NCBI GenBank assembly: GCA_900553945.1
Contig: USFR01000001.1
Span: 1-64,000 of the forward strand
Length of the DNA: 64,000 nt
Direction: 5' to 3'
Origin: an uncultured Clostridium sp.
GTDB taxonomy: Bacteria; Bacillota; Clostridia; TANB77; CAG-508
Part shown: positions 8,758-18,828 of the stretch, one piece after another
How the letters are laid out: the number at the start of each line of letters is the position of its first letter
Position numbering within the stretch: the stretch's first letter is position 1
The notes under the pieces: model-generated
The model's database searches: none
What the model was told of the DNA's origin: nothing
Seen by the model: the letters and a program-made list of their open reading frames with translations, nothing else
Made by a program: the position numbers and the translations under genes

Positions 8758-10638
8758 TTAGCTTTCTAATTTTTCCCACTCCTCCATTAAATCACTATTC
8801 ATTCTCTCTAATTTATCAATCTCCTCTTGTACTTCTGTCAATTTTTCATAGCTTGTATATACATCTTCCTTTTGAAGTTCTAATTTCAATTCAGCAATTC
8901 TTATATCTAAAGCATTAATTTCTCTTTCAATTTTTTTAATCTTGGCAAGCCTTCTAGCTTCTTCTTTTTGCTGTAAATACAAATTATTAGTGCTCTTTTC
9001 TTTTTTTGCTACTTCAACCTTTTCAACAACCTCATCTTTTTTCTCTTCTTCATACTTTTCATAATTGCCATCAAAAAATTTAACACCATTCTTTGAAAAG
9101 ATTAATAATGAATCAGCAATTTTATTTATGAAAAATCTATCATGAGATACAACTAAAATAGTTCCTTTATATTCAGAAAGTAATCTCTCCAAACTTTCCT
9201 TGCCTACAATGTCCATATGATTTGTAGGCTCATCTAAAATCAAGAAATTAGGTCCCTTTTTCAATATTTTAGCAAGCTCTAATCTAACCTTTTCACCACC
9301 TGAAAGCATACTAATTTTCTTAAAAACATCTTCTCCGTAAAACATAAATGCAGCTAAAGAACTTCTAATTTCTGTTGTTGTTAAGCCAGGAAAATCAGTT
9401 GCAAAATCATCAAAAACTGTCTTTTCTGAATCTAGTAAAGCCAACTGCTGGTCAAAATATCCTATCTCAACATTATGTCCAAACTCAACCTCTCCACCAA
9501 GCTTTTCAATACTTCCAAGAATCGTTTTTAGTAATGTTGACTTTCCAATTCCGTTCTCACCAATTACACCAAGCTTTTGCCCTCTATATAAATCAAATGT
9601 CACATTTTGAATTGGCTTATCATAACCAATCTCCAAATTTTTCGCATGCAAAACATCTCTTCCACTTTCTTTTTCTAAAGCAAAATTAGTTCTAAAAGTA
9701 GTCAAATCATACTTACTTGGTTCCTTTATTTTTACCATATGTTCAATTTGCTTTAACTTAGCTTGAGCCATCTTAGCCTTAGAAGCTTTATATCTAAACC
9801 TTTCAACAACTCTCATCAATCTCTTTATCTCAGCTTGCTGATATTCATAATCCTTCAACTGCTTTTCATAATTAATTTTCTTTTGTCTTTCAAAATCACT
9901 ATAATTTCCAGTATATTTAGTAATTGCTCCATATTCAATTTCATAAACTTTATTAGCAATTTTATCTAAAAACATTCTATCATGAGAAACAACGACAACA
10001 GCTCTAGGATAGTTTTTCAAATAACCTTCTAGCCATTCAATTGTAGAAACATCTAAATGATTCGTTGGTTCATCTAAAAGCAAAATATCTGGCTTACTTA
10101 AAAGCAATTTCATAAATGCTATTTTAGTTCTTTGACCACCTGAAAATTCAGAAATCTTTTTATTTTTATCATCAGCTGAAAATCCGAACTTATTAATAAC
10201 TGTTTCATATTCTTTTTTATATGTATAACCATCTAAAAACTCATAACGATCCATTGCCTTGGAATATTCCATAGCAAGCTTTTCAGACTTATCTGTTTCC
10301 ATCTGCTTAACTAACTTCTGAATTTTATTCTCTAAATCTATTATTGGCTTGTACACCTTCAAAAGCTCATCAATCATAGTAACAGAATCATCTTCAAATT
10401 CTATCTGTTTCAAATAACCAATAACCGGACTACCTTCTTTATAAATACTAAACTTCGCCTCACCAATTCCTTCAGTAAGCATTTCATTATTTATAATAGC
10501 TTTTAAAAGAGTAGACTTTCCAGCACCATTTCTACCAACAACCGCAATCTTATCTTTTCCTTTAATTTCAAAATTTATTTCTTCTAATATTGTTTCCGCA
10601 CTAAATTCAACAGCACCATTTATTATTGTATAATTCAT
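8758..10638 (-). CDS. ABC-F family ATPase (YdiF/Uup-like)
   Basis: A 626-residue soluble protein with two ABC cassettes and no membrane segments. Walker A GRNGAGKST (~residue 36) and GENGIGKST (~363), signatures FSGGQRTK and LSGGEKVR, and two LLLDEPTNH/LILDEPTNH Walker B motifs are intact. The linker between cassettes is Lys/Arg-rich, and a charged coiled coil occupies residues ~545-626, as in YdiF/Uup. ABC-F proteins act on ribosomes during translation stress or antibiotic protection; which substrate group this belongs to cannot be read. The ATG follows GAGG. It appears monocistronic. Confidence 0.9.
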   Translation of the reverse strand: MNYTIINGAVEFSAETILEEINFEIKGKDKIAVVGRNGAGKSTLLKAIINNEMLTEGIGEAKFSIYKEGSPVIGYLKQIEFEDDSVTMIDELLKVYKPIIDLENKIQKLVKQMETDKSEKLAMEYSKAMDRYEFLDGYTYKKEYETVINKFGFSADDKNKKISEFSGGQRTKIAFMKLLLSKPDILLLDEPTNHLDVSTIEWLEGYLKNYPRAVVVVSHDRMFLDKIANKVYEIEYGAITKYTGNYSDFERQKKINYEKQLKDYEYQQAEIKRLMRVVERFRYKASKAKMAQAKLKQIEHMVKIKEPSKYDLTTFRTNFALEKESGRDVLHAKNLEIGYDKPIQNVTFDLYRGQKLGVIGENGIGKSTLLKTILGSIEKLGGEVEFGHNVEIGYFDQQLALLDSEKTVFDDFATDFPGLTTTEIRSSLAAFMFYGEDVFKKISMLSGGEKVRLELAKILKKGPNFLILDEPTNHMDIVGKESLERLLSEYKGTILVVSHDRFFINKIADSLLIFSKNGVKFFDGNYEKYEEEKKDEVVEKVEVAKKEKSTNNLYLQQKEEARRLAKIKKIEREINALDIRIAELKLELQKEDVYTSYEKLTEVQEEIDKLERMNSDLMEEWEKLES

Positions 10639-10688
10639 TTTTTCCTCTATCTAATTTTAATTTACTTCTATAATACTAACACAGAAGA

Positions 10689-10718
10689 AGACTGTGTGCA
10701 ACATTTCACACACAGTCT
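10689..10718 (-). terminator. Intrinsic terminator-like hairpin
   Basis: A 10-bp stem AGACTGTGTG/CACACAGTCT with A6 on one side and T6 on the other, between the ComEC-like gene end (10735) and the ABC-F start. Likely works for the minus-strand gene and could be bidirectional. Confidence 0.7.
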
Positions 10719-10734
10719 TTTTTGCGTCCTCATT

Positions 10735-11664
10735 CTATTTACTCGTCATAACCATTATACCTTCCTTCGTTCCATCGGTTTCCAATACAACATTCCCATC
10801 TAAATCAGTCCGATACACTCTCGCTTTCTGATTCTGTAGTTTTTCCATAACAAATGAGTTTGGATGACCATACTCATTGTCTTCACCACAGCTAATAAGA
10901 GCATATTCAGGGTTAACCTTTTCAAGAAAATCCATACTAGTTGAAGTTTTGCTCCCATGGTGTCCAACATTTAAAATATCTGCTGAAACATCAATCTCTG
11001 CTTCAAGAAGGCTATCCTCAACTTCTTTTTGAGAATCTCCTGTAAACAAAGCCGAAACATCTTTATACGATACTTTCATAACACTAGATTTGTTATTAAC
11101 AATATTTGTATGCGTTTCCTGAGATAAAAAATCAACTTCTGCATCACCAAGCCACATCGTTCTAAGAACTCCCGCTTCTTTATAAGGCGATTCTAAAGAT
11201 ATTCTTTTTAAATGAACCATTGACGAAACTGTCCGTGAAATTTGCATATCTGAATACCAAAAAAGCTCTTGTGCTGTAGAAATATACTTTCCACGCATTC
11301 CTACAACTTTTTTAACTTCAATCGCACTCAAAACATCATGTATACCACCTGAATGGTCATTATGATAATGAGTTATGATCACAGCATCCAGCTTATTAAT
11401 ACCAACGCTTTGCAAATATCTAACAACAGTTTTTCCATCAAACATATCCCCCGTATCAATCAGCATGGCATGTTCTCCTTGAACAACTAATATTGATTCA
11501 GCTTGACCAACATCAATCATATGTATTTCAAGAACCGAGTCTAAATGCTCAACTGCTTTAACAGAAACTGGCTTAATATATGGAATATACCAACAAACAA
11601 ATAGAAAAGTTACTAATAGTATTATTGAAAGAATGAGAACTCTCTTTTTGCTAGATTTCCGCAT
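10735..11664 (-). CDS. ComEC/Rec2-like metallo-beta-lactamase-fold hydrolase, membrane-anchored
   Basis: A 309-residue protein with one N-terminal hydrophobic segment (residues ~8-26) followed by an MBL domain: VIITHYHNDHSGG holds the metal ligands (~residues 99-104), with TGDMFDG, LFTGDS and VGHHGSKTSTS later. This equals the C-terminal hydrolase domain of the DNA-uptake protein ComEC without its competence membrane domain. Such stand-alone proteins are common in Clostridia and are probably extracytoplasmic nucleases or phosphodiesterases, but substrate is unknown. A hairpin terminator follows. Confidence 0.85.
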   Translation of the reverse strand: MRKSSKKRVLILSIILLVTFLFVCWYIPYIKPVSVKAVEHLDSVLEIHMIDVGQAESILVVQGEHAMLIDTGDMFDGKTVVRYLQSVGINKLDAVIITHYHNDHSGGIHDVLSAIEVKKVVGMRGKYISTAQELFWYSDMQISRTVSSMVHLKRISLESPYKEAGVLRTMWLGDAEVDFLSQETHTNIVNNKSSVMKVSYKDVSALFTGDSQKEVEDSLLEAEIDVSADILNVGHHGSKTSTSMDFLEKVNPEYALISCGEDNEYGHPNSFVMEKLQNQKARVYRTDLDGNVVLETDGTKEGIMVMTSK

Positions 11665-11750
11665 ATCAGAAACCTCCTATCTATGTTTGATGCTCTTATT
11701 ATATCACACCAGTCAAGATTATTATCTAAACGGTCTTTCATACATAAATA

Positions 11751-11790
11751 AACGGTCACATCGCATCAATTTCAATGCCACATGACCGTT
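11751..11790 (-). terminator. Intrinsic terminator of pgi
   Basis: AACGGTCA/TGACCGTT stem extended internally by GCAT/ATGC, followed on the minus strand by TTTATTTAT. It lies 17 bases after the pgi stop. Confidence 0.8.
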
Positions 11791-11806
11791 CGTCAATCAC
11801 ATAATA

Positions 11807-13108
11807 TTAATACCCAGGTTTCTCTAATAATCTAAACATATTTTTCTTGTACTCTTCAACACCTGGTTGGTTAAATGGATTAACTCCCAAAATTAACCCA
11901 GACATAGCACAAGCCTTTTCAAAAAAATAAATTAATTGTCCTAAATTTTCTTCATCAAGTTTATCCATTGTAATCTTTATATTTGGCACATTTCCAGAAA
12001 CATGTGCTTCAATTGTACCTTCCATCGCCTTTTTATTAATAAAATCTAATCCTTTTCCAGCTAAATAATTCAATCCATCAGCATTATCAGAATCTTCTTT
12101 TACAACTATATCACTTTTTGATTCTTCAACAGCTAAAACTGTTTCAAATAAATGTCTCTCACCATCTTGAATATATTGTCCCATTGAATGTAAATCAGTT
12201 GTTAAATCAACACCTGCAGGGAAAATTCCTTTACCGTCTTTTCCTTCACTTTCACCATAAAGTTGTTTCCACCACTCTGTAAAATAATGAAGTTGTGGCT
12301 CGTAATTAGCGAGAACTTCGATTTTCTTATCTGAAGAATAAAGTAAATTTCTTATAACAGCATATTTATAGCAATCATTAAATTTTACACTTGAATCCAT
12401 ATATTTTTCTCTTGCATCTCTTGCACCTTGCATAAGCTTGTCTATATCAATTCCAGCAGTAGCAATAGGTAATAATCCAACAGCAGTTAAAACAGAAAAT
12501 CTTCCACCAACATTATCAGGAATAACGAAAGTTTCATAATTTTCTTCATCAGCAACACCCTTCAAAGCTCCTTTTTTCTTATCTGTTGTTACATAAATTC
12601 TCTTCTTAGCCTCTTCAACTCCATACTTAGTTTCAATAGCTTCTCTTAAAACTCTAAACGCAATTGCAGGTTCAGTGGTAGTTCCAGATTTTGAAATAAC
12701 ATTAAGAGAAATATCTCTTTCACCAATTAAATTTAATAAATCATTTAAATAATTAGGACTCAAATTATTTCCAGCATACACAATCATAGGATTGTTTCTT
12801 TTCTTAGCTGGCAACATATTGTAAAAGCAATTAGTAAGAGCTTCTATAACAGCTCTAGCTCCTAAATAAGAACCACCAATACCAATAACAATCAACACGT
12901 CAGAATCATTTTGAATCTTATTTGCAGCTTTCTTTATTCTTTCAAATTCTTTTTCATCATAATTTTCAGGAAGATTAACCCAGCCTAAAAATTGCTTTTC
13001 ATCATCAGGATTTTCATGCAATTTATTATGGTTTTCTAAGACCATCTCCTCCATTTTATATATCATTCTTTCATTTATACTAGAATTTTTAAAATCAAGT
13101 TTAATCAT
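11807..13108 (-). CDS. pgi: Glucose-6-phosphate isomerase
   Basis: Interconverts glucose-6-phosphate and fructose-6-phosphate in glycolysis. Family segments are clear: IGIGGSYLGARA, NVISKSGTTTEP, the PGI signature around DNVGGRFSVLTAVGLLP, and QLYGESEGKDGKG holding the catalytic glutamate region. The start at 13108 follows GGAGGAGATATA and gives 433 residues; the open frame continues to 13195 with a hydrophobic, AT-rich translation that is clearly leader. Monocistronic, with its own terminator. Confidence 0.96.
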   Translation of the reverse strand: MIKLDFKNSSINERMIYKMEEMVLENHNKLHENPDDEKQFLGWVNLPENYDEKEFERIKKAANKIQNDSDVLIVIGIGGSYLGARAVIEALTNCFYNMLPAKKRNNPMIVYAGNNLSPNYLNDLLNLIGERDISLNVISKSGTTTEPAIAFRVLREAIETKYGVEEAKKRIYVTTDKKKGALKGVADEENYETFVIPDNVGGRFSVLTAVGLLPIATAGIDIDKLMQGARDAREKYMDSSVKFNDCYKYAVIRNLLYSSDKKIEVLANYEPQLHYFTEWWKQLYGESEGKDGKGIFPAGVDLTTDLHSMGQYIQDGERHLFETVLAVEESKSDIVVKEDSDNADGLNYLAGKGLDFINKKAMEGTIEAHVSGNVPNIKITMDKLDEENLGQLIYFFEKACAMSGLILGVNPFNQPGVEEYKKNMFRLLEKPGY

Positions 13109-13154
13109 TATATCTCCTCCTTTAATTGTCTTAATTATAATTATAAAATTTTTT

Positions 13155-13262
13155 TTAATCAATACAATATAGTGAACAAATATGAAAAATTTCAATTTTT
13201 ATTTCCTTGATTAAAGAATGCGACAGCAATGTGTGAAAAAAATTTATATGAATGTTATATTG
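13155..13262. repeat. Degenerate family A palindromic element
   Basis: The right inner motif GCGACAGCAA and the following GTGTGAAAAAAATTT match family A. The left arm is only loosely complementary and lacks the GCGCAG core, so this looks like an eroded copy in the gap between pgi and spoIIP. Confidence 0.45.
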
Positions 13263-13270
13263 CCATCCAT

Positions 13271-14374
13271 TTATTCAACAGCCGAAATCACCTCAGCCAA
13301 ATACTTCATACTCGCAACACACTCATCCATAGTATTTCCAGTCGCACCAACTTCTATAATACAAGACCCTTTAGCCAAATGTTCATTATACCTATACTTA
13401 CTAAGCAAAATAGGCTTAAACAGCCCAGGATACATCTCATTTGCTTTCTCTTGAATTTTCACAGCAATCTTCAAATTATTAATCCAATTAGGATGACTTA
13501 AGCCACCTTCACTACTTCCCATAACAAACATAAGCTGTGCAACCTTTTCCTCGCCAATCATAACACTAGGGCCATAACTACTATCAGCAATTGCATCTCT
13601 ATGTAAATCAATAACCAAATCAGTAGGAGTAGAACCAAGCAAACCTTGAACAGTTTTCAAAGACCTCGTATATGCGCCATTATATTCTGGATAATCGTGA
13701 AAAGTAGAATCATGCACAACATTAATATTTTTTTGAATAAGTCTATTAGCCAATTCATTTCCAACACCAACAACATTCGCATTAGTATCTAATGTTCTAT
13801 AATTACCACTTGCAACATACGGATATGCCTCAGACGGTGTATAGCTCTCACTTGTATGAGTATGAAAAATAATGATATTACTTTTATCAAAAGTAATATC
13901 AGGAGTAAGCATTTCTTGAGTTAACTGAAAAGAAGTTTGATTTCTAATTTGAACAGTAGAATATGTAGAATTATAAACATCCTTTTTATTATGTTCAGAC
14001 ACAACCTGAGTAGTCAAAGAAGTAGGCACAACCTCATCTGTCTGAACAGGCTGGGCCACTTCCTCAGTAGTCTCAACATATTCATCTTCTTCAGGAATAC
14101 TTGGAGTTTGAACTATAAAATCCAACTCTTTAGATATCAAATTTTCTTTATCCATCTTTTCTTTAATAGTACCATCATCCAAATTTTCCTCAAGACATTC
14201 AATAAAAGTTTTTCCTTCTATCTCACGTTTTCTGTTCTCAACAAATTGCTGAAAATTCACCTTTTTAATTCCACTAAAAAATCTAGCAAATATCATAATA
14301 CAACCCATTAGTATTACAACTTTTACTAGATTTCTTAAAACATCACCTAATCTAACAACTCTAAAATTAACCAT
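13271..14374 (-). CDS. spoIIP: Stage II sporulation protein P
   Basis: Peptidoglycan amidase/endopeptidase of the DMP engulfment machine. The 367-residue protein has an N-terminal membrane anchor (~residues 14-35), a low-complexity Glu/Val/Thr linker to ~residue 150, then the amidase domain with FHTHTSESY (~170), VIDLHRDA, and LAKGSCIIEVGATGNT near the C-terminus. ATG follows GAGGTAGAA. spoIIM, another DMP gene, is at 53.3 kb; spoIID is not in the window. Supports an endospore-forming host. Confidence 0.95.
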   Translation of the reverse strand: MVNFRVVRLGDVLRNLVKVVILMGCIMIFARFFSGIKKVNFQQFVENRKREIEGKTFIECLEENLDDGTIKEKMDKENLISKELDFIVQTPSIPEEDEYVETTEEVAQPVQTDEVVPTSLTTQVVSEHNKKDVYNSTYSTVQIRNQTSFQLTQEMLTPDITFDKSNIIIFHTHTSESYTPSEAYPYVASGNYRTLDTNANVVGVGNELANRLIQKNINVVHDSTFHDYPEYNGAYTRSLKTVQGLLGSTPTDLVIDLHRDAIADSSYGPSVMIGEEKVAQLMFVMGSSEGGLSHPNWINNLKIAVKIQEKANEMYPGLFKPILLSKYRYNEHLAKGSCIIEVGATGNTMDECVASMKYLAEVISAVE

Positions 14375-14495
14375 TTCTACCTCATATATCTACTTTATAT
14401 AATATATGATTCAAAATTCAATTTAGAACTTTTATTTTAGGACATACTCTATTTTTTATTTCTACGGTCAAGGCTATTCAAGCCAACGCTATTTA

Positions 14496-15743
14496 TTACA
14501 TTATTACTTTTGCAATCTCATCTGCATTTAATTCAACTTCAATCTCCTCACCAGATTGCATATTTTTAATCTTAGCTTTTTTAGTTTCAACTTCATCATC
14601 ACCCAAAGTTAAAACAAACTTTGCATTGTTTTTATCAGCATATTTAAATTGAGCCTTTAAACTTCTTTCACAAATATCCTTCTCAACAAAAGCACCTTTA
14701 TCACGAAGTTTTAAAACAAGCTTTGTTGCAAACTCATTAGCCTTTTCACCAATATTAGCAACATATAAATCCATTACCTTTTGTTTAGCAACATCTTTAT
14801 TATATCTTTCGAAAACTTCAAGAAGTCTTTCTGCACCCATTGCAAAACCAACAGCAGGAGTATCTTGACCGCCAACTTCTTTTACTAAACCATCATAACG
14901 TCCGCCTCCAAGAACAGTCAAACCATCATCCTCAGAAACAAATTCAAAAACAGTTCTAGTATAATAATCTAATCCTCTAACAATTCCTGCATCAATCTCA
15001 AAATCAACACCTACATCTGTAAGCATTTTCTTAACTTTATCAAAGTGTTCTCTACAATCATCACATAAATAATCTAATATAATAGGTGCTCCTTGATTCA
15101 TTTCTTTACATTTTTTCTCTTTACAATCAAGAATTCTCATAGGATTTTTCTCAAATCTAGTTTTGCAAGTATCACAATACTTTTCTAAATTTGGTCTAAT
15201 AAATTCTCTCAAAGCTTCCTGATATTTTCTTCTGCACTCAGGACAACCAATACTATTCAAATTCAATTTAATATTAGGAATATTCAATTCTTTAAATATT
15301 TTAACACCTAACATAATACACTCAACATCAGCTAAATAACTTGAAGTACCAAAAACTTCAGTACCAATTTGTCTAAATTCTCTCAAACGTCCTTTTTGAA
15401 CATTTTCATAACGGTACATAGCCATTTCATACCATAATTTAATTGGTGTTGGCCTGCTTGCCATACCATTTTCTATGTAACTTCTAACAACACCAGCTGT
15501 TCCTTCAGGTCTCAATGTAATACTTCTTCCGCCTTTATCTTCAAAAGTATACATTTCCTTTTGAACAACATCCGTAGTCTCTCCAACACCTCTAGAAAAT
15601 AATTCTGTGTGTTCAAAAACAGGAACCCTAATCTCCTTCATTCCAGCATTCTCAAAAATATCTTTTATTTTGCTTTCGATATATTGCCATTTATAAACTT
15701 CATCAGGCAATATATCCTTAGTTCCCTTAGGTTTTTGTATCAT
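14496..15743 (-). CDS. hisS: Histidyl-tRNA synthetase
   Basis: Class II aminoacyl-tRNA synthetase of 415 residues. Motif 1 region, motif 2 (MYRYENVQKGRLREFRQIG), the histidine A box GLDYYTRTVFE and motif 3 (GGGRYDGLV, GFAMGAERL) are present. A Cys-rich insertion (CPECRRKY, CDTCKTRFE, CDDCREHF; about residues 175-245) resembles the zinc-ribbon seen in some clostridial HisRS. The ATG at 15743 has AAGGAG at eight bases; a GTG at 15752 is too close to it. It follows the MBL hydrolase gene by twelve bases. No T-box leader fits in the gap. Confidence 0.97.
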   Translation of the reverse strand: MIQKPKGTKDILPDEVYKWQYIESKIKDIFENAGMKEIRVPVFEHTELFSRGVGETTDVVQKEMYTFEDKGGRSITLRPEGTAGVVRSYIENGMASRPTPIKLWYEMAMYRYENVQKGRLREFRQIGTEVFGTSSYLADVECIMLGVKIFKELNIPNIKLNLNSIGCPECRRKYQEALREFIRPNLEKYCDTCKTRFEKNPMRILDCKEKKCKEMNQGAPIILDYLCDDCREHFDKVKKMLTDVGVDFEIDAGIVRGLDYYTRTVFEFVSEDDGLTVLGGGRYDGLVKEVGGQDTPAVGFAMGAERLLEVFERYNKDVAKQKVMDLYVANIGEKANEFATKLVLKLRDKGAFVEKDICERSLKAQFKYADKNNAKFVLTLGDDEVETKKAKIKNMQSGEEIEVELNADEIAKVIM

Positions 15744-15755
15744 AAATATCACTCC

Positions 15756-16406
15756 TTAAAAATCTTTTTTTCTCAATTCGAAATAAATCGGTTTTTCTTC
15801 TTTAATTAGAGTAGACTTTCCGTGTCCTGGATACATAATTGTATTCTCAGGTAAAATCAAAATTTTATGAGTAATAGAATCCATAATGTCATCCATACTA
15901 CCAGTTGGAAGATCTGTTCTTCCCCAGCAACCAGAAAAAATTGTATCACCTGTAAAAATCATATCCTCATCAGGACAATATAAACAAAGTCCACCTTTTG
16001 TATGTCCAGGAGTAGCAATTACTCTAAACTCAATATTTCCAACATGAATCAAATCGCCATCATCAACCCTAGAATCAGGCTCAAGTTCAGGATTATGAGT
16101 TTCTGTATAATAAGTCAAGCTAATAGACGAATCATATAAACCAGAACTATCATCACGACTAATTAAAATCTTACCACCCTTAGCATTTTTAATCGCATCA
16201 ACAGCACCAATATGGTCAGCATGGCAATGCGTTAAAAAAATATATTTCAACTTAGCATCCAATATATCAAGCATCTCAATAATCTTCTCAGGCTCAGCAC
16301 CTGGATCAATAACCATAGCCTCCTTAGAATGCTCATCAACAATAATATAACAATTAGTCACCAAATTCATATGACCAATTTTCAACTTCAACGTTTTTAA
16401 AATCAT
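15756..16406 (-). CDS. MBL-fold hydrolase, YqgX/glyoxalase II-like
   Basis: A 216-residue cytoplasmic metallo-hydrolase. FLTHCHADHIGA provides the H-x-H-x-D-H metal site (~residues 59-64), followed by ATPGHTKGGLCL (~residue 132), FTGDTIFSGCWGRTDLP and MYPGHGKST, the order typical of the YqgX/glyoxalase II-like group. The ATG follows GAAGGAG. It lies between rel and hisS in the same direction, an arrangement common in Clostridia. Substrate cannot be told from sequence. Confidence 0.9.
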   Translation of the reverse strand: MILKTLKLKIGHMNLVTNCYIIVDEHSKEAMVIDPGAEPEKIIEMLDILDAKLKYIFLTHCHADHIGAVDAIKNAKGGKILISRDDSSGLYDSSISLTYYTETHNPELEPDSRVDDGDLIHVGNIEFRVIATPGHTKGGLCLYCPDEDMIFTGDTIFSGCWGRTDLPTGSMDDIMDSITHKILILPENTIMYPGHGKSTLIKEEKPIYFELRKKDF

Positions 16407-16480
16407 TTTCTCTCCTTCTCATTTGTAAATTTTTATAACTCAGCTATTCGAAATAAATTAATTATTTCACTCTTAAACCA

Positions 16481-16600
16481 TTCGAAATAGAATTATTATT
16501 TGGCTAGGCACATGAAGTTTTAAATTCCGAGGCGTACATAGGTACGTCGCAGGAATTAAAACTGAAATGTAACAACGCAAAATGATGATTATCTTTCAAA
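16481..16600. repeat. Palindromic intergenic element D (~120 bp)
   Basis: A near-continuous imperfect palindrome. Outer arms (TTCGAAATAGAATTATTATT and its complement ending AATGATGATTATCTTTCAAA) flank inner arms GTTTTAAATTCC/GGAATTAAAAC around the GC-richer centre GCGTACATAGGTACGTCGC. It sits between rel and the MBL gene. Size and symmetry suggest a MITE/REP-like element or a long RNA hairpin; only one copy is in the window. Confidence 0.65.
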
Positions 16601-16604
16601 CCCA

Positions 16605-18800
16605 TTATTTATTTCTTTTTACATCATAAACACTATCAACACCCCTAAGCACCCTAATAACCTTCTTCAACTCCTCCAAATTCTCAAGCTCAATAGTCAT
16701 ATCAATAATAGCAATCCTCTCCTTAGTAGTCTTAGTATTAACACCAAGAATATTAAACTTAGCACCAGTAATAGCCTTAATAACATCAGCAAGCAATCCC
16801 TGTCTATCATTAGCATACACAGTAACCTCAACACTATAAGTAGTCTTAGCCTCATTAGCCCAATAAACATCAATCATTCTACCCTCATCAGAAAGTAAAT
16901 CCTTAACATTAACACAATCAGCTCGATGGACTGAAACCCCTCTACCTTTAGTAATATAACCAACAATCTGATCACCGGGTAATGGATTACAACACTTTGA
17001 AAGCTTAACTAAGCAATTATCAATACCCTCAACAATAACACCAGTTCTTGAGGGCTTAGTCAAAGTCTTTTTATTAGCAAGCTCAGAAATAGTTTTTTCT
17101 AAATCCTCTTCTTTATGTTCCTTTCTATATTCTTCAAGCAATCTTGCAATAATTTTAGTAGCTGAAATAGCACCAAAACCAATACTTGCATACATATCAT
17201 CTACTGAATTATATTTATATCTATCTAAAGCAATTTGAACCCATTCAGGTTTGAACAAGTCACTATGCTTCATTCCTAATTTCTTTATATCTTTTTCTAA
17301 AATATCTTTACCTTTTTCAATGTTCTCTTCTCTTTGAGCCTTCTTAAACCATTGTTGAATCTTAGTTTTTGCACCACTACTCTTAACAAACTTAAGCCAA
17401 TCTCTACTTGGACCTTTAGCAGAATCAGAAGTAATAATTTCAACAATATCACCATTTTGAAGTTTAGTAACAATAGGCATCATTTTACTATTAATTTTAG
17501 CACCTATCATTCTATGTCCAACTTGCTCATGAATTGCATAAGCTAAATCAATTGGTGTACTACCACGAGGTAAAACTTTAATATCCCCCTTTGGAGTAAA
17601 TACGTGAACTTCATCCTCAAACAATTCTTTCTTTAAAGTATTTAAAAATTCATCAGGATTTTCAGTATTCTTTTGCCATTCCAAAGTTTCACGAAGCCAA
17701 GACAATTTATCATCTTTAACAACAACAGCTTTTTTCTTACCTTTATAACTTTGCTCTTTGTAAGCCCAATGCGCTGCAATACCAAATTCAGCAACCCTAT
17801 GCATATCCCAAGTTCTAATCTGAACCTCAAAAGGAGTACCATTTGGACCTATCAAAGTTGTATGTATAGACTGATACATGTTCTTTTTAGGTACTGAAAT
17901 ATAATCTTTAAATCTACCAGGCATTGGATTATACAAATCATGAACAATACCTAAAGCAGCATAACAATCTCTAACAGAATTAACTAAAATTCTAAGAGCA
18001 AATAAATCATAAACCTGATCTAATGTTGAATTATCTCTTTGCATTTTTCTATAAATACTATAAATATGTTTAGCTCTACCAGTAACCTCAGCATTTATCT
18101 TAGCATTTTTCAACTCAACTCTTATCTCATCCATTATACTATCAATAAAAGCAAGTCTCTCTTCTCTCTTTTTATCCAAACCTTTAACAATTTCATGATA
18201 CTCATCTGGATATAAATATTTAAAAGATAAATCCTCTAATTCCCATTTCAAAGAATAAATACCTAAACGGTTAGCCAAAGGAGCATACAAATCCATTGTT
18301 TCCTTCGCATTAGCAATTTGTCTTTCTCTACTCAAAAACTTCAAAGTTCTCATATTATGAAGTCTATCAGCAAGTTTTATCAAAATAACTCTAATATCTT
18401 TTCCCATTGCTAAGAACATTTTTCTATAATCCTCAACTTGTTGCTCTTCTTTAGTTGTATATTGCAATTTACCAAGTTTAGTAACACCATCTACCATCTC
18501 AGCAACAGACTCACCAAACTCTCTAATAAGATCCTCATTAGTTGCATCAGTATCTTCAACAACATCATGTAGTAAAGCCGCACAAATTGTATCTGTATCC
18601 ATTTCTAATCCAGCTAATGTATATGCAACTTGAAGTGGATGAATAATATAAGGCTCACCAGATCTTCTCTTTTGATCTCCATGCTTTTCACATGCATAAT
18701 TATATGCTTTAGTTATCTTCTTCGCATCAACTTTTCTATTCTTCTCTTTAGCAAGTTTAATAACATCATCAATGTTTCTTTCTAACATATCACTTTTCAT
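16605..18800 (-). CDS. rel: Bifunctional (p)ppGpp synthetase/hydrolase (Rel)
   Basis: Stringent-response enzyme of 731 residues. HD hydrolase domain with HDVVEDTD (~74-81) and RLHNMRTL; synthetase domain with GRAKHIYSIYRKM and YQSIHTTLIG; TGS domain (VHVFTPKGDIKVLPRGSTPIDLAYAIH, quoted here in part by its first residues VHVFTPKGDI) at ~390; zinc-finger/CC region with SKCCNPLPGD (~606); C-terminal ACT domain (VTVYANDRQGLL onward). Both active sites look intact. It starts 28 bases after recJ and is probably cotranscribed. Confidence 0.96.
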   Translation of the reverse strand: MKSDMLERNIDDVIKLAKEKNRKVDAKKITKAYNYACEKHGDQKRRSGEPYIIHPLQVAYTLAGLEMDTDTICAALLHDVVEDTDATNEDLIREFGESVAEMVDGVTKLGKLQYTTKEEQQVEDYRKMFLAMGKDIRVILIKLADRLHNMRTLKFLSRERQIANAKETMDLYAPLANRLGIYSLKWELEDLSFKYLYPDEYHEIVKGLDKKREERLAFIDSIMDEIRVELKNAKINAEVTGRAKHIYSIYRKMQRDNSTLDQVYDLFALRILVNSVRDCYAALGIVHDLYNPMPGRFKDYISVPKKNMYQSIHTTLIGPNGTPFEVQIRTWDMHRVAEFGIAAHWAYKEQSYKGKKKAVVVKDDKLSWLRETLEWQKNTENPDEFLNTLKKELFEDEVHVFTPKGDIKVLPRGSTPIDLAYAIHEQVGHRMIGAKINSKMMPIVTKLQNGDIVEIITSDSAKGPSRDWLKFVKSSGAKTKIQQWFKKAQREENIEKGKDILEKDIKKLGMKHSDLFKPEWVQIALDRYKYNSVDDMYASIGFGAISATKIIARLLEEYRKEHKEEDLEKTISELANKKTLTKPSRTGVIVEGIDNCLVKLSKCCNPLPGDQIVGYITKGRGVSVHRADCVNVKDLLSDEGRMIDVYWANEAKTTYSVEVTVYANDRQGLLADVIKAITGAKFNILGVNTKTTKERIAIIDMTIELENLEELKKVIRVLRGVDSVYDVKRNK

Positions 18801-18828
18801 ATATCATTCACTCCCCTTTATCTATACT

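Noticed and set aside
9375..9969. Plus-strand ORFs inside the ABC-F gene
   Set aside because: Antisense shadows of conserved ATPase sequence.
15744..15756. T-box or other leader before hisS
   Set aside because: Only about a dozen bases separate hisS from the upstream gene; no room for a T-box.
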